A stretch of DNA of 64,000 bases, from assembly GCA_030680605.1 (NCBI GenBank), contig JAUXUQ010000001.1, positions 203,046 through 267,045 on the forward strand. Reading direction: 5' to 3'. A program made the position numbers and the translations under genes. The notes below the pieces were generated by a model. It did no database searches. It saw only the letters and a program-made list of their open reading frames with translations, and was not told the origin of the DNA. Of this stretch, positions 26,829 to 37,668 are shown piece after piece (within the stretch, counting starts at the first letter, position 1; the number at the start of each line of letters is the position of its first letter). The stretch comes from Gammaproteobacteria bacterium (GTDB taxonomy: Bacteria; Pseudomonadota; Gammaproteobacteria; SURF-13).

Positions 26829-27634
26829 TCGCCGTCTTCGTGTTGCACCCAAAACAGGCGGTTGGGCAGATACTGTCCCTTACCCAGGCGGCGCGCGTGC
26901 TTGAGCGCATTCCAGGTGTACTGCTGCGCCTCATGTATCGCGGTGAACGGTTCAAGTCCGTGCGCCAGCATACCCGCGATAGCCGATGCCAGCGTACAGC
27001 CGGAGCCATGATAACTGCCTGGCAAACGTTCCCAGTGAAAGGTTTCCAGTTTGCGATGATTGCCATACAGGGTGTTGATAACCTCCGGCGTGTTCTCGTG
27101 CGTGCCCGTCACCAGTATAAACTCGCTGCCGTACTCCATGAGTTGCTGGGCGCAGGCATCCAGGGTGTCGGCGGCGGATGCCAGCGCCCGCGCCTCCAGG
27201 CTGTTGGGCGTGAGCACAGTGGCCAGGGGTAGCAAGAGTGCAATCATGGCGGCCTGCAGCGATGCATCGGCCAGCTCATACCCCCCTGCGGAAGTAAGCA
27301 CGGGATCAAGCACCACGGGTACGCCGGGATAATCCTTGAGAATGGTATGTATGGCCTCGGCCACCGCACGGCTACCCAGCATGCCAATCTTGAAGGCCGC
27401 TACCGGCATATCCTCAAGCACAGCGCGCGCCTGCTCAATCACCAGCGTGGCATCAACCGCCATGCAATCCTTGATGCCTGTCGTGTCCTGTGCGGTGAGC
27501 GCAGTAACCACGGATGCTGCGTGACAACCCTGACTCGCCAATACCTCGATATCGGCTTGCAGCCCGGCTCCACCGGTAGGATCGCTCCCTGCGAACACCA
27601 TCACTACCGGTGGATTTTCAGGCTGGTTGGGCAT
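26825..27634 (-). CDS. thiD: Hydroxymethylpyrimidine/phosphomethylpyrimidine kinase
   Basis: Phosphorylates HMP and then HMP phosphate for thiamine synthesis. Ribokinase-fold protein of 269 residues from the ATG at 27634 ([22 protein letters not shown]). Motifs: [40 protein letters not shown] and the anion-hole [17 protein letters not shown]. First gene of thiD-thiE-hemL, divergent from rubredoxin with a 120-nt gap. Confidence 0.96.
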   Translation of the reverse strand: MPNQPENPPVVMVFAGSDPTGGAGLQADIEVLASQGCHAASVVTALTAQDTTGIKDCMAVDATLVIEQARAVLEDMPVAAFKIGMLGSRAVAEAIHTILKDYPGVPVVLDPVLTSAGGYELADASLQAAMIALLLPLATVLTPNSLEARALASAADTLDACAQQLMEYGSEFILVTGTHENTPEVINTLYGNHRKLETFHWERLPGSYHGSGCTLASAIAGMLAHGLEPFTAIHEAQQYTWNALKHARRLGKGQYLPNRLFWVQHEDGE

Positions 27635-27754
27635 GATTCGTACTATAGCATTTGTGTCGCGCAGCGAGGATGGTTTCATCCATTGCAAGGACGTGCGAAA
27701 ATAGCGTTTCGTGACAGGCTGAAGACGACCTGTCGCCCACCATCAGGAGTTTTA

Positions 27755-27919
27755 ATGAAGTCATATATGTGCGTGATCTGCGGCTTTATCTACGATGAGG
27801 CCGCAGGCCTGCCCCAGGAGGGCATTCCACCCGGAACAAAATGGGAGGATATTCCTCTGAACTGGAAATGCCCGGAATGCGGCGCCGGCAAAGAAGATTT
27901 TGAAATGATCGAAGTGTGA
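27755..27919 (+). CDS. Rubredoxin
   Basis: 54-residue one-iron electron carrier. Start ATG at 27755 with AGGAG five bases upstream. Iron ligands are C6 and C9 ([10 protein letters not shown]) and C39 and C42 ([12 protein letters not shown]), with the usual spacing and aromatic residues. Cytoplasmic. The redox partner is unknown; a rubredoxin next to thiD is seen in other gammaproteobacteria. No rubredoxin reductase is in the window. Confidence 0.95.
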   Translation: MKSYMCVICGFIYDEAAGLPQEGIPPGTKWEDIPLNWKCPECGAGKEDFEMIEV

Positions 27920-27977
27920 CACCGCGCAGCTCTGTTGCGGCTGGTTAACCCGGATACCGCATCCAAAAACCTGACTT

Positions 27978-28280
27978 TTAAGGTAAGGGCGCGGCCTTCA
28001 GTGCTTCGCTACGTGCCTTGATCGCTTCGCGCCGTGCCGCGACGGCTTCATCGCGCGCCTGGTTATAGGCCCCCGCATCGAGCGCCTGCTTGGCCCGGTT
28101 AAGCAACGTTTCCGCACCTTCCATAATCTCCGGCGCCAGCTGGCCCGCGTTCGCATCACGTGCGGCCTGCACCGCCTGGCGCGCATCGCTCATCTCCTGG
28201 GTAGGAATGCTGGTGCAACCCAGCATCATGCTGAACATGAGCGGCGCAAGGTAGCGGAGGCGAGATACAATCATGGGCAT
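27978..28280 (-). CDS. DUF4398-like lipoprotein
   Basis: Small envelope lipoprotein of about 100 residues. Signal peptide with lipobox MMLGC, so it should be cleaved and lipidated at the Cys, followed by TSIPTQEMSDARQAVQAARD. The mature part is an Ala/Arg/Glu-rich amphipathic helix pair typical of DUF4398 (QAVQAARDANAGQLAPE, LLNRAKQALDAGAYNQARDEA). Such proteins often precede OmpA-domain partners, which are absent here. Three in-frame ATGs lie at 28286, 28280 and 28274; the exact start is uncertain. Convergent with rubredoxin and divergent from the WrbA-like gene. Confidence 0.72.
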   Translation of the reverse strand: MPMIVSRLRYLAPLMFSMMLGCTSIPTQEMSDARQAVQAARDANAGQLAPEIMEGAETLLNRAKQALDAGAYNQARDEAVAARREAIKARSEALKAAPLP

Positions 28281-28333
28281 ATCCATGCACATCAGGAACG
28301 GAAGGCGGATACCGCGTGGTTTCGCAAACCTAG

Positions 28334-29017
<684 letters not shown>

Positions 29018-29039
29018 ATCTCCGGCGACCCGTCAACAC

Positions 29040-30758
29040 ATGCGCACATCTCGACTACTGCTTCCCACGCTCAAAGAAGTTCCCGCCGATGCCGAGGTCA
29101 TCAGCCACCAGTTGATGTTGCGGGCGGGCATGATCCGCAAACTGGCCGCCGGCATCTACACCTGGTTGCCGCTCGGTCTGCGCGTGTTGCGCAAAGTGGA
29201 AGCCATCGTACGCGCGGAGATGGACCGTGTCGGCGCACAAGAAGTCCTGATGCCGGCGATCCAGCCTGCCGAATTGTGGCAGGAGTCTGGCCGGTGGGGT
29301 TTTTATGGCTCAGAATTGCTGCGCATCAAGGATCGCCATCAGCGTGACTTCTGCTTCGGCCCCACCCATGAAGAGGTTATCACCGACCTCATTCGCAACG
29401 AAATCCGCAGCTACAAGCAATTGCCCGCAACGTTCTACCAGATTCAGACCAAATTCCGCGACGAACCGCGTCCGCGCTTCGGCATCATGCGCGCCCGCGA
29501 GTTTTTGATGAAAGACGCCTACTCTTTCCACCTCGACCAGGCTTCCTTGCAGGAAACCTACGACGCCATGCACCAGGCCTACACACGCATCTTTACGCGC
29601 CTCGGGCTGAAGTTTCGGGCGGTATACGCCGACACCGGCGCCATCGGCGGCAGCGGTTCACAGGAATTTCATGTCCTCGCCACCTCCGGCGAAGACGCCA
29701 TCGCGTTTTCGGACGCCAGCGACTACGCCGCCAACGTAGAGTTGGCGGAGGCCATGACGCCAGGAGGGAACCGCCCCCCTGCACAGCACCCAATGCAGCG
29801 CGTTGCAACACCGGGACAGCACAGCATTGATGAGGTAAGCAAGTTCCTGAAAATACCTCACGAACGCTGCGTCAAAACGTTGTTGGTGCAAGGAACCCAT
29901 GCCAATGTTGTCGCACTGGTACTGCGCGGCGACCATGAACTCAATATGGTCAAGGCCGGTAAACTGGAGCAGGTCGCGAGCCCGGTTGTCTTCGCAACCA
30001 CTGAACAGGTGCGTGCCGCCGCCAACTGCGAGCCGGGCTCACTCGGCCCGGTGGACTTGAAAGTCGACGTGATTGTCGATCGTGCCGCCGCACAGCTCGC
30101 TGATTTCGTCTGCGGCGCGAATCAGGAAGACCACCATTATACCGGCGTCAACTGGGGGCGGGATTTGCCTGAGCCGCTGGTCGCAGATATCCGCAACGTC
30201 GTCGCGGGCGACCCTGCCCCCGACGGCAAAGGTTCGCTCTCTATCGCGCGCGGCATTGAAGTCGGCCACATCTTCCAGCTCGGCACCAAATACAGCGCCG
30301 CACTGAACGCCACCGTGCTCGACCAGTCCGGCCAATCAGCGGTCATGACCATGGGCTGCTATGGCATTGGTGTTTCGCGTATCGTCGCCGCCGCCATCGA
30401 GCAGAACAATGACGCTCGCGGCATTATCTGGCCCCAGTCGATTGCACCGTTCCAGCTAGCACTATTGCCAATGAACATGCAGAAGTCTCAACGAGTGCGT
30501 GAAGCCGCAGAGCAGCTTTACCAGAAGCTGCAGAACAGCGGCATAGAGGTGTTGTTTGATGACCGTCCATTGCGCCCCGGCGTGATGTTTGCCGACATGG
30601 AGCTGATCGGCATTCCACACCGCCTGGTGCTGGGCGAGCGCGGCCTTGATACAGGCACGATGGAGTACCAGGGACGACGAGACAGTGAAAGCAGGAATAT
30701 CCCCCTGTCAGACATCGTTGCATTCATGCAGTCCCAGCTCGCGGGGCCGGGGCCCTGA
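29040..30758 (+). CDS. proS: Prolyl-tRNA synthetase
   Basis: Charges tRNA-Pro. 572 residues from the ATG at 29040 ([15 protein letters not shown]), the usual bacterial length with the INS editing domain. Class II motif 2 is [21 protein letters not shown] and motif 3 is [17 protein letters not shown]. The YbaK-like insertion (about 225-405), which hydrolyses Ala-tRNA-Pro, lies between them. The anticodon-binding domain is about 470-565. The longer frame upstream overlaps the wrbA end and is not conserved. Confidence 0.97.
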   Translation: MRTSRLLLPTLKEVPADAEVISHQLMLRAGMIRKLAAGIYTWLPLGLRVLRKVEAIVRAEMDRVGAQEVLMPAIQPAELWQESGRWGFYGSELLRIKDRHQRDFCFGPTHEEVITDLIRNEIRSYKQLPATFYQIQTKFRDEPRPRFGIMRAREFLMKDAYSFHLDQASLQETYDAMHQAYTRIFTRLGLKFRAVYADTGAIGGSGSQEFHVLATSGEDAIAFSDASDYAANVELAEAMTPGGNRPPAQHPMQRVATPGQHSIDEVSKFLKIPHERCVKTLLVQGTHANVVALVLRGDHELNMVKAGKLEQVASPVVFATTEQVRAAANCEPGSLGPVDLKVDVIVDRAAAQLADFVCGANQEDHHYTGVNWGRDLPEPLVADIRNVVAGDPAPDGKGSLSIARGIEVGHIFQLGTKYSAALNATVLDQSGQSAVMTMGCYGIGVSRIVAAAIEQNNDARGIIWPQSIAPFQLALLPMNMQKSQRVREAAEQLYQKLQNSGIEVLFDDRPLRPGVMFADMELIGIPHRLVLGERGLDTGTMEYQGRRDSESRNIPLSDIVAFMQSQLAGPGP

Positions 30759-30776
30759 AAACCGGTCTCTGCCTGC

Positions 30777-31121
30777 ATGTCGGTCATACTGCAAACCACG
30801 CTGCTACTGGCGCTGTCGAATGTGTTCATGACCTTTGCGTGGTACGCACACCTTAAAAATCTCAATGACAAGGCATGGTATTTTGCTGCCCTGATAAGCT
30901 GGGGTATCGCACTGTTCGAGTATTTGCTGCAAGTCCCTGCCAACCGCATCGGCTACAGCGAGCTAAGCCTCGCGCAGTTAAAGCTGCTGCAGGAAATTAT
31001 CACGCTGGTGGTGTTTGTGCCATTCGCCGTCTTCTACATGCAGCAGCCCGTGAAACTGGACTTTCTATGGGCAGGCCTGTGCCTGCTGGGCGCGGTATAT
31101 TTCATGTTTCGCGCAACATAG
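30777..31121 (+). CDS. DUF486-family membrane protein
   Basis: 114-residue integral membrane protein with four predicted helices and the DUF486 pattern (LSNVFMTFAWYAHLK, ISWGIALFEYLLQVPANRIGY, LSLAQLKLLQEIITL, FLWAGLCLLGAVYFMF). The fold resembles half-size drug/metabolite transporters (EamA/SMR-like), suggesting a dimeric transporter. Substrate unknown. Starts 18 nt after proS and may be read through from it. Confidence 0.85.
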   Translation: MSVILQTTLLLALSNVFMTFAWYAHLKNLNDKAWYFAALISWGIALFEYLLQVPANRIGYSELSLAQLKLLQEIITLVVFVPFAVFYMQQPVKLDFLWAGLCLLGAVYFMFRAT

Positions 31122-31194
31122 TCCCGCCTCATCCGGGGGCCAACACCCCACCCGGCGGGATGGGTAAGGCTGGCCCGAAAGTTGCTGTTTTCTG

Positions 31195-31222
31195 TTGGAA
31201 CATCTGTACCATACAATATACT
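31195..31222 (+). promoter_or_regulatory. Candidate promoter of the glgC-GH57-malQ operon
   Basis: TTGGAA (31195-31200) and TATACT (31217-31222) are separated by 16 bp, a plausible sigma-70 pair in the 212-nt gap before glgC. It would leave a 5' leader of about 105 nt. Motif match only. Confidence 0.45.
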
Positions 31223-31333
31223 CTTCAATATATAGACGAGGCTTGGGGAACGACAGCGTTTTCGATTACAGTTGACATACCGACGCCTCGCGGCGAATGA
31301 CCCCTACCGCCTCAGCTGATACAAGGAGAACCC

Positions 31334-32602
31334 ATGCATCCAGGTCATATTCGCCGCTTCGAACGACGCCGCATGCGCAATACACTGGCCTTGATTCTGG
31401 CCGGGGGTCGAGGTTCACGCCTGGAGCACCTGACACTCTGGCGCGCCAAGCCCGCAGTTCCCTTCGGCGGCAAGTTCCGCATCATCGACTTCCCCCTCTC
31501 CAACTGCATCAACTCCGGCATACGCAGCATCTCGGTACTGACACAATACAAGGCCCATTCGCTCATCGGCCATATCCAGCGTGGCTGGGGTTTCATGCGT
31601 GGAGAGTTTGGCGAATTCGTCGAGTTGCTACCGGCCCAACAGCGCATTGAAACTTCATGGTACACCGGCACCGCCAATGCCGTGTTCCAGAACCTGGATA
31701 TCATTCGCGGCCATAAGGCGAAATATATTCTTATCCTTGGTGGCGATCACGTATACAAAATGGACTATGGCCAGATGATCGCCTTCCATGCCTTGCACAA
31801 CGCCGACCTGACCGTGGGCTGCATTGAAGTGCCGCTTGAGCAGGCCAGCTCCTTCGGCATCCTCAGCGTGCAGGAACATGCGCGCGTGGTAGATTTCCAG
31901 GAAAAACCCGCCTGCCCTCAGCCCCTGCCGGACCGCACCGATGTGGCGCTCTGTTCCATGGGCATCTATGTATTCAATGCCGAGTTTCTCTATGAGCAGT
32001 TACTCAAAGATGCCGAATCTCCGCACTCCGCACACGACTTCGGCAAGGACATCATCCCCGGGGCGATCGATAAACACCATGTAGTAGCCTTTCCATTCCT
32101 GGATCACGATACCGGGAAATGCGCCTACTGGCGCGACGTGGGCACAGTGGACACTTTCTGGGAGGCCAACATGGAGCTGGTCGGTGTCACGCCGGAGCTT
32201 AATCTGTATGATGAAGACTGGCCGATCTGGACCTATCAGGCACAGCTGCCACCGGCCAAATTCGTGTTTGATGCAGAGGATCGGCGCGGTATGGCTGTGG
32301 ACTCGGTCGTCTCAGGAGGCTGCATCGTTTCCGGTGCCACCGTGCGCCGCTCCCTGTTGTTTTCCAATGTGGTTATCGAGCCCCACTCCACCATTACTGA
32401 CTCCGTCATCCTGCCGGATGTAAAAATAGGGCGTCACTGCACGCTGCAGAAGGTCATTATCGACAAGGCCTGCGTGATAGCAGATGGCACAGTGATTGGT
32501 CTCGATCACACCGAAGATGCCAAGCGTTTTCATGTAACGCCCAAGGGCGTCGTGCTGGTAACCCCGGAAATGCTGGGCCAGCGCATACACCATGCCCGAT
32601 AA
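31334..32602 (+). CDS. glgC: Glucose-1-phosphate adenylyltransferase
   Basis: Makes ADP-glucose, the donor for bacterial glycogen. 422 residues. The start ATG at 31334 is preceded by AAGGAG at 31322. N-terminal nucleotidyltransferase with [48 protein letters not shown] and [15 protein letters not shown]-terminal left-handed beta-helix (about 295-410) shows hexapeptide-type turns. Allosteric control by glycolytic intermediates is expected. Overlaps the GH57 gene by 11 nt. No glycogen synthase or branching enzyme is in the window. Confidence 0.96.
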   Translation: MHPGHIRRFERRRMRNTLALILAGGRGSRLEHLTLWRAKPAVPFGGKFRIIDFPLSNCINSGIRSISVLTQYKAHSLIGHIQRGWGFMRGEFGEFVELLPAQQRIETSWYTGTANAVFQNLDIIRGHKAKYILILGGDHVYKMDYGQMIAFHALHNADLTVGCIEVPLEQASSFGILSVQEHARVVDFQEKPACPQPLPDRTDVALCSMGIYVFNAEFLYEQLLKDAESPHSAHDFGKDIIPGAIDKHHVVAFPFLDHDTGKCAYWRDVGTVDTFWEANMELVGVTPELNLYDEDWPIWTYQAQLPPAKFVFDAEDRRGMAVDSVVSGGCIVSGATVRRSLLFSNVVIEPHSTITDSVILPDVKIGRHCTLQKVIIDKACVIADGTVIGLDHTEDAKRFHVTPKGVVLVTPEMLGQRIHHAR

Positions 32603-34298
32603 GCCGCGCCTCAAGGTGGTGCTGTGCTGGCATATGCACCAGCCACAATACCGCGACTCCCTTACCCATGAATACCAGCTGCCATGGACTTACCTGCATG
32701 CGATCAAGGATTACACAGACATGGCGGCGCTGCTCGAGGACACACCCGCCGCGCGCGTGGTCGTCAACTTTGCACCTGTCCTGCTGGAACAGATTGCAGA
32801 CTACGCGCATCAGCTCAATGAGTTTTTAACTTCGCGCACACCGCTGAATGATCCTCTACTGGCGGCGCTCAGCGCTGAAAAATTGCCTGAAGAGAATGGT
32901 GCACGCAGTGCCTTGGTAAAATCCTGCCTGCGCATCAACCACGAACACCTCATCCATCCGTTTCCGCATTACCGCCGCCTGGTCGACATCGCAGGACGTC
33001 TCGAAGACGATACGGAGGCCTTGAACTATCTCGGTGAGCAATACTTTGCCGATCTCCTCATGTGGTATCACCTGGCATGGCTGGGTGAAACGGTGCGGCG
33101 CAAGAATATGACGGTACGCGCCCTGCTCGACAAAAGCTATTCATTCACCTTGAATGACAGACTGACCCTGCTGTCAGTGATCGCCGAACTGCTCAGTGGA
33201 TTACTGGGTCGCTACCGCAAGCTTGCCGAATGCGGTCAAGTCGAACTCTCCATGACACCTTACGCGCACCCCATTCTGCCGCTGCTGCTGGATTTCAGCA
33301 GTGCCCGTGAAGCCATGCCTGAGGTGCGCCTGCCCGTGTCCAGCGCCTATCCTGGCGGTGAAGAGCGCGTGCGCTGGCACATCCAGCATGGCATGGAGGT
33401 CTTTCACCGCCATTTTGGTTTTACGCCACAGGGCTGCTGGCCCTCTGAAGGCAGCGTCAGTGATGCCGCACTACGTACACTGGATGAATTTGGCTTCCGC
33501 TGGGCAGCGAGTGGTGAAGCTGTGCTGTATAGCAGCCTCACTCGCCACAACAAGGCGGAGCCCGCCAACAAGGCATGGCTGTACCGGCCGTACACGGTAG
33601 GTGCAGGCAAGATCGCAACCTTCTTCCGTGACGACGGACTGTCCGACCTCATCGGCTTCACCTACTGCAAGTGGCATGCGGACGATGCCGTCGGCAACCT
33701 CGTCTCACACCTGGACAGCATTGCCCACACCTACGACTGTAACAACAGCGTTGTATCCATCATCCTTGATGGCGAGAACGCATGGGAGTATTACCCCAAC
33801 AATGGTTATTACTTTCTGAGCGCCCTGTATCAGCGCCTCAGCTCCCACCCACAACTGGAAATGACAACCTTCTCGGCCTGCCTCGACCAGCTGCCGTCCA
33901 CGGAGTGCCTGCCCAGCCTTGTTGCAGGCAGCTGGGTATACGGTAATTTCTCTACCTGGATCGGCGATGATGACAAAAACAGGGCGTGGGACCGGTTGTG
34001 TGCCGCCAAGCATGCCTATGACTCCGTGCTTGCCTCGGGCCGCGTGACTGATGAGCAGCGTACCGCACTGGAGCAGTTGATGGCCATCTGTGAAGGCTCA
34101 GACTGGTTTTGGTGGTTCGGTGGCTATAATCCCGCTGACAGTGTGAGTGATTTTGAATTGTTGTTCCGGCGTCATCTTGCCAATCTGTACCGCTCGCTCG
34201 GCGAAGCCATCCCAGAAGAATTGTCGCTGGTGCTGTCCCGTGGCAGCGGGGCACCTGCGCAGGGTGGCGTGATGCGCCCCGGTCAGGAGTCCCGGTGA
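32592..34298 (+). CDS. Glycoside hydrolase family 57 protein
   Basis: Retaining alpha-glucan-active enzyme; GH57 includes alpha-amylases, 4-alpha-glucanotransferases and amylopullulanases. 568 residues. Motif 1 is [12 protein letters not shown] near the N-terminus. The nucleophile region [10 protein letters not shown] has E286. The likely acid/base region is [13 protein letters not shown], and [11 protein letters not shown] is a late conserved motif. No signal peptide, so it acts in the cytoplasm. It overlaps glgC by 11 nt and malQ by 4 nt, giving a tightly coupled unit for alpha-glucan turnover. The exact specificity cannot be read from sequence. Confidence 0.9.
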   Translation: MPDKPRLKVVLCWHMHQPQYRDSLTHEYQLPWTYLHAIKDYTDMAALLEDTPAARVVVNFAPVLLEQIADYAHQLNEFLTSRTPLNDPLLAALSAEKLPEENGARSALVKSCLRINHEHLIHPFPHYRRLVDIAGRLEDDTEALNYLGEQYFADLLMWYHLAWLGETVRRKNMTVRALLDKSYSFTLNDRLTLLSVIAELLSGLLGRYRKLAECGQVELSMTPYAHPILPLLLDFSSAREAMPEVRLPVSSAYPGGEERVRWHIQHGMEVFHRHFGFTPQGCWPSEGSVSDAALRTLDEFGFRWAASGEAVLYSSLTRHNKAEPANKAWLYRPYTVGAGKIATFFRDDGLSDLIGFTYCKWHADDAVGNLVSHLDSIAHTYDCNNSVVSIILDGENAWEYYPNNGYYFLSALYQRLSSHPQLEMTTFSACLDQLPSTECLPSLVAGSWVYGNFSTWIGDDDKNRAWDRLCAAKHAYDSVLASGRVTDEQRTALEQLMAICEGSDWFWWFGGYNPADSVSDFELLFRRHLANLYRSLGEAIPEELSLVLSRGSGAPAQGGVMRPGQESR

Positions 34299-35752
34299 AG
34301 TCGAGACAAGGAAAAACCCGGCGCGCTGGCATCATACTGCATCCCACCTCCCTCCCTGGCCCGCATGCGCAGGGCAATCTCGGCCCTGAAGCCTATCACT
34401 TCGTCGAATTCCTTGCGGCAAATGGCCTGCGGGTGTGGCAGGTGCTCCCGCTCGGCCCTACGCACGGTGATGGCTCACCCTATCAGTGCCTGTCGGCCAA
34501 TGCCGGCAACCCCAACCTCATCAGCCCCGAACTTTTACAGCAAGCAGGCTGGCTGGGGCACTTTGAAGCCAGCGAGTCGCACACATCCCTCCTGCATCGG
34601 GCCTGTCAGCGCTTCACCCAGCAGGCGCCCGCAACCGAGCACGAGGAGTTCGCTGATTTTATAAAGCAGCAGGGCCATTGGCTGCCTGATTATGCACTGT
34701 ATCAGGCGATCAAGGGCGAGTATGCCGGGCACTCATGGCTCGGCTGGCCTGCAGCTTTGCGCAATCGTGACCCGCATGCACTCGGCAAAGCACGCACGCA
34801 GCATGACAGCGCCATCACGCAAACCTGCTTCGAACAATTCATTTTCTTCCGTCAATGGGATGCACTTAAACGCTACGCCAATGCCCATGGAGTGACGATG
34901 TTTGGTGACATGCCCATATTCGTTGCCCATGACAGCTCCGATGTCTGGTCCCGACGCGACATGTATGACCTCAATCCAGGCGGACAGGCGCGTGTTGTCG
35001 CCGGTGTTCCGCCGGATTATTTCGCCGAGCATGGCCAGCGCTGGGGTAATCCGCATTACAACTGGCAGCGCATTCGTGACGACGGTTTCCGCTGCTGGCG
35101 CGAACGCATGCGGACACAACTGCGGTTATTCGATCTGATCCGCATCGATCACTTCCGTGGCTTTGAGGCATACTGGGAAATTCCCGCAGAACTGCCGACC
35201 GCAGAAGGCGGGCGTTGGGTCAAGACGCCGGGCGATGAACTGTTCGCCGCGCTCAAGCGAGACTTTGGTCGACTGCCGCTGGTCGCCGAAGACCTGGGGC
35301 TGATCACACCTGAAGTGCATGCGCTACGCAAAAAATACAAGTTTCCGGGAATGAAAATACTGCAATTTGCCTTTGACGGTGACCCGCACAATCCCTACCT
35401 GCCGCCACAGCATGAAATTGACAGCGTCGTCTATACGGGTACTCACGACAACGACACCACCCTGGGCTGGTTCAACAAGCTTGGGCCGGATCAAAAACGA
35501 CACATCAATGATTACCTCGGTGCACCGGAGGAGCCCATGCCCTGGCCACTCATCCGCATGGCACTGGCATCAGTCGCGAATCTCGCCATCCTGCCAATGC
35601 AGGATATCCTGGCACTCGACAGCGAACATCGCATGAATATACCCGGCACTACGCACGGCAACTGGAAATGGCGATTTGACTGGGCCCAGATTACGCCGGA
35701 CATTACTGAACGCCTGCGCCACCTGACTCATTTATACAACCGCGTCGCCTAA
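34295..35752 (+). CDS. malQ: 4-alpha-glucanotransferase (amylomaltase)
   Basis: GH77 enzyme that disproportionates malto-oligosaccharides. 485 residues, the short type without the extra N-terminal domains of E. coli MalQ. The start is GTG at 34295 with AGGAG upstream, overlapping the GH57 stop (GTGA). Catalytic residues: nucleophile D285 in RIDHFRGFEAYWEIP, acid/base E332 in VAEDLGLITPEV and D385 in GTHDNDTT. Substrate-loop motifs LPLGPTHGDGSPYQ and GDMPIFVAHDSSDVW are also present. Works with the GH57 enzyme and GlgC in glucan storage and release. Confidence 0.96.
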   Translation: MKSRQGKTRRAGIILHPTSLPGPHAQGNLGPEAYHFVEFLAANGLRVWQVLPLGPTHGDGSPYQCLSANAGNPNLISPELLQQAGWLGHFEASESHTSLLHRACQRFTQQAPATEHEEFADFIKQQGHWLPDYALYQAIKGEYAGHSWLGWPAALRNRDPHALGKARTQHDSAITQTCFEQFIFFRQWDALKRYANAHGVTMFGDMPIFVAHDSSDVWSRRDMYDLNPGGQARVVAGVPPDYFAEHGQRWGNPHYNWQRIRDDGFRCWRERMRTQLRLFDLIRIDHFRGFEAYWEIPAELPTAEGGRWVKTPGDELFAALKRDFGRLPLVAEDLGLITPEVHALRKKYKFPGMKILQFAFDGDPHNPYLPPQHEIDSVVYTGTHDNDTTLGWFNKLGPDQKRHINDYLGAPEEPMPWPLIRMALASVANLAILPMQDILALDSEHRMNIPGTTHGNWKWRFDWAQITPDITERLRHLTHLYNRVA

Positions 35753-36048
35753 TGACAGGCACGCTGACACCGGAAGGCTGTACCTTTCAGGGCCTGTTCG
35801 AGGTCAGCGGGCTACAGCGGCTGGATGCACGCTTTCTGGACGAGCTGCATGCGCACAACCCGTCACTGCATGCCGGACTGCTCGGCTACCGGGGCGCATC
35901 GTTATCCCTGTCCCCACTGCAAATCAGCGTGTTGCTGCTCGCCTGTGCGCCGTTATTGGAAGAGTTTATTGCCCGGCTGTTTCATATCGAAACTGAAATA
36001 GAAGCGACACGCAAAGACCCTTTCCCACGACGCCGTCATGCAGTGTAA
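35752..36048 (+). CDS. Small protein resembling the N-terminal segment of a larger oxidoreductase
   Basis: 98 residues. The start ATG overlaps the malQ stop (TAATG), so translation is coupled. It is mostly helical, with LQRLDARFLDELHAHNPSLHAGLL, a Leu-rich segment SLSPLQISVLLLACAPLLEEFIARLF and a basic end DPFPRRRHAV. The LLEEFIARLFHIE ... DPF ... RR pattern reminds me of the N-terminal segment of large FAD/NAD-dependent oxidoreductases in some proteobacteria. If so, this is a stand-alone version or remnant. No function is assigned, and the resemblance is from memory only. Confidence 0.6.
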   Translation: MTGTLTPEGCTFQGLFEVSGLQRLDARFLDELHAHNPSLHAGLLGYRGASLSLSPLQISVLLLACAPLLEEFIARLFHIETEIEATRKDPFPRRRHAV

Positions 36049-36077
36049 AAAGGTATCTGTGCAGCGGCGCGCGCGCC

Positions 36078-36106
36078 TTAAGAAAGCACATCACTGGGGG
36101 TATAAT
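36078..36106 (+). promoter_or_regulatory. Predicted uppP promoter
   Basis: TTAAGA (36078-36083) and a perfect TATAAT (36101-36106) are 17 bp apart, 28 nt before the uppP start. The -10 is flanked by GGGGG and CCCCC, so the element sits inside a short inverted repeat. Confidence 0.65.
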
Positions 36107-36134
36107 GTCCCCCACCTTATGACCAAGGACACCC

Positions 36135-36938
36135 ATGGATAGTCTGTTACACCTGAAAGCCCTGCTGCTTGGCATCGTTGAGGGGCTCACCGAGTTTTTG
36201 CCTATCTCAAGCACAGGACACCTCATCATCGTTGCGGATACGGTAGGTTTTAATGGCATCAGTGCCAAGACTTTTACAATCTGTATTCAGTTGGGCGCCA
36301 TCTTCGCCGTATGCTGGCATTACCGCATCCGCCTGCTCGCACTGCTGCAGACCTCCCCTCCCGAGCGGGCCACACAGAACTTCACTTTCCTTGCCAATCT
36401 GTTCGTTGCCTTTCTGCCTGCGGCCATCCTCGGGCTGGCATTCCATGACATGATAAAGACGTATTTATTCACGCCTGCCAGCGTCGCCATTGCCTTAATC
36501 ATGGGCGGTGTGATTATTTTGCTGATCGAGCAGCGGCGCTATGTGCCACACACAGACTCAGTCGACGCCATCCACTGGAAGACGGCGCTTAAAATCGGCC
36601 TGTGTCAGGCCGTATCCCTGATTCCCGGTACCTCCCGCTCCGGCGCCACCATTATGGGTGGCTTGCTGTTTGGGCTGTCACGCCGGGCGGCAACCGAATT
36701 CTCCTTCTTCCTCGCCATTCCCGTCATGTTTGCCGCCACGCTTTATGACCTCTATAAAAGCTGGCACCTGCTGGGCAGCAACGATATCACGCTGTTTGCG
36801 ACGGGGTTTATTGCCGCCTTTATAAGCGGGCTGCTGGCCATCAAGGGGCTACTCGCCTTTGTCGCCAATCACAGCTTCCGCGTATTCGCCTGGTACCGAA
36901 TCGGCTTCGGCCTGCTGGTGCTGGCCTACTTCTGGTGA
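36135..36938 (+). CDS. uppP: Undecaprenyl-diphosphatase
   Basis: Membrane phosphatase that recycles the C55 lipid carrier of cell-wall synthesis and gives some bacitracin resistance. 267 residues with about eight TM helices. Family motifs: EGLTEFLPISSTGHLI (19-34) with the catalytic Glu cluster, and PGTSRSGATIMGGLLFGLSRRAATEFSF region with the essential Arg and Ser. Active site faces the periplasm. Its last codons overlap the end of convergent lolA by 13 nt. Confidence 0.95.
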   Translation: MDSLLHLKALLLGIVEGLTEFLPISSTGHLIIVADTVGFNGISAKTFTICIQLGAIFAVCWHYRIRLLALLQTSPPERATQNFTFLANLFVAFLPAAILGLAFHDMIKTYLFTPASVAIALIMGGVIILLIEQRRYVPHTDSVDAIHWKTALKIGLCQAVSLIPGTSRSGATIMGGLLFGLSRRAATEFSFFLAIPVMFAATLYDLYKSWHLLGSNDITLFATGFIAAFISGLLAIKGLLAFVANHSFRVFAWYRIGFGLLVLAYFW

Positions 36939-37654
36939 GCGGAGGGGCTGGCAGCGGTTTCGCGCAGGATATCGGTACCCGCCGGGGGTACAAACACAAA
37001 CCGTGACGGGTCCGGCGCAGCGTCATACTTCAGGTTGGAAAAATTCAGCACCGTAATCTGGCCAAAACTGTCGTGCATTTCCATCGCCTGCAAATCACTT
37101 TGTCCAAAACCCAGGCGGATACGTTCGAAACCGCTGTCTGTCTGCTTCGGCGTTAGCTCCACCCAGTCCAGACCATTCCTTGACTCGGCCTGAGCGATGC
37201 TGAAGCTTTCCTCCAGTGGCTGGTTGCCGCTCAGCAACGACGCTGGTGTGCCACCCAACGCCTGGCCCAGTGGCTTGATGGTCGCCTGCTCCAGATCCTC
37301 GTCGTAAATCGTGATTTCCTTGCCATCGGAGGCAATGACCTGGCGGTAAGGTGTTTGGTAATCCCAGCGAAACTTTCCCGGACGCTGCATCAGCAGACTG
37401 CCACTCGCCCGCTGCACTACCCGGCCCTTGCCATCCTGCAGCGTCTGCTTGAAATCTGCCTGTATCGTCCGGGCACCCTGAAAGAATACCTGCAGGCGCT
37501 CGGTCACGGAGTGTACTGGCGCCGTGTCTGCCCCGGAACGGACAGCAGCCTGCGCTGTTGCGCTTGCCGGCGTTGATTCTGTGGCCGCCGCAATCAGCGG
37601 CACGCACAGCAGCGCGCAGAGGTACCCTGTACAGCGTGAGCGTGGAAATACCAT
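36926..37654 (-). CDS. lolA: Outer-membrane lipoprotein carrier protein LolA
   Basis: Periplasmic chaperone that takes lipoproteins from LolCDE to LolB. The 242-residue precursor is somewhat longer than E. coli LolA because of an Ala/Ser/Thr-rich segment (about 25-45) after the signal peptide (about 1-23). Core motifs: FFQGARTIQADFKQTL, GSLLMQRPGKFRWDYQTPYRQ, IASDGKEITIYDEDLEQAT and IRLGFGQSDLQAMEMHDSFGQITVL. Located 14 nt after ftsK on the same strand, the standard ftsK-lolA order. Confidence 0.94.
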   Translation of the reverse strand: MVFPRSRCTGYLCALLCVPLIAAATESTPASATAQAAVRSGADTAPVHSVTERLQVFFQGARTIQADFKQTLQDGKGRVVQRASGSLLMQRPGKFRWDYQTPYRQVIASDGKEITIYDEDLEQATIKPLGQALGGTPASLLSGNQPLEESFSIAQAESRNGLDWVELTPKQTDSGFERIRLGFGQSDLQAMEMHDSFGQITVLNFSNLKYDAAPDPSRFVFVPPAGTDILRETAASPSAHQK

Positions 37655-37668
37655 ATTCTTCTGTCCGG

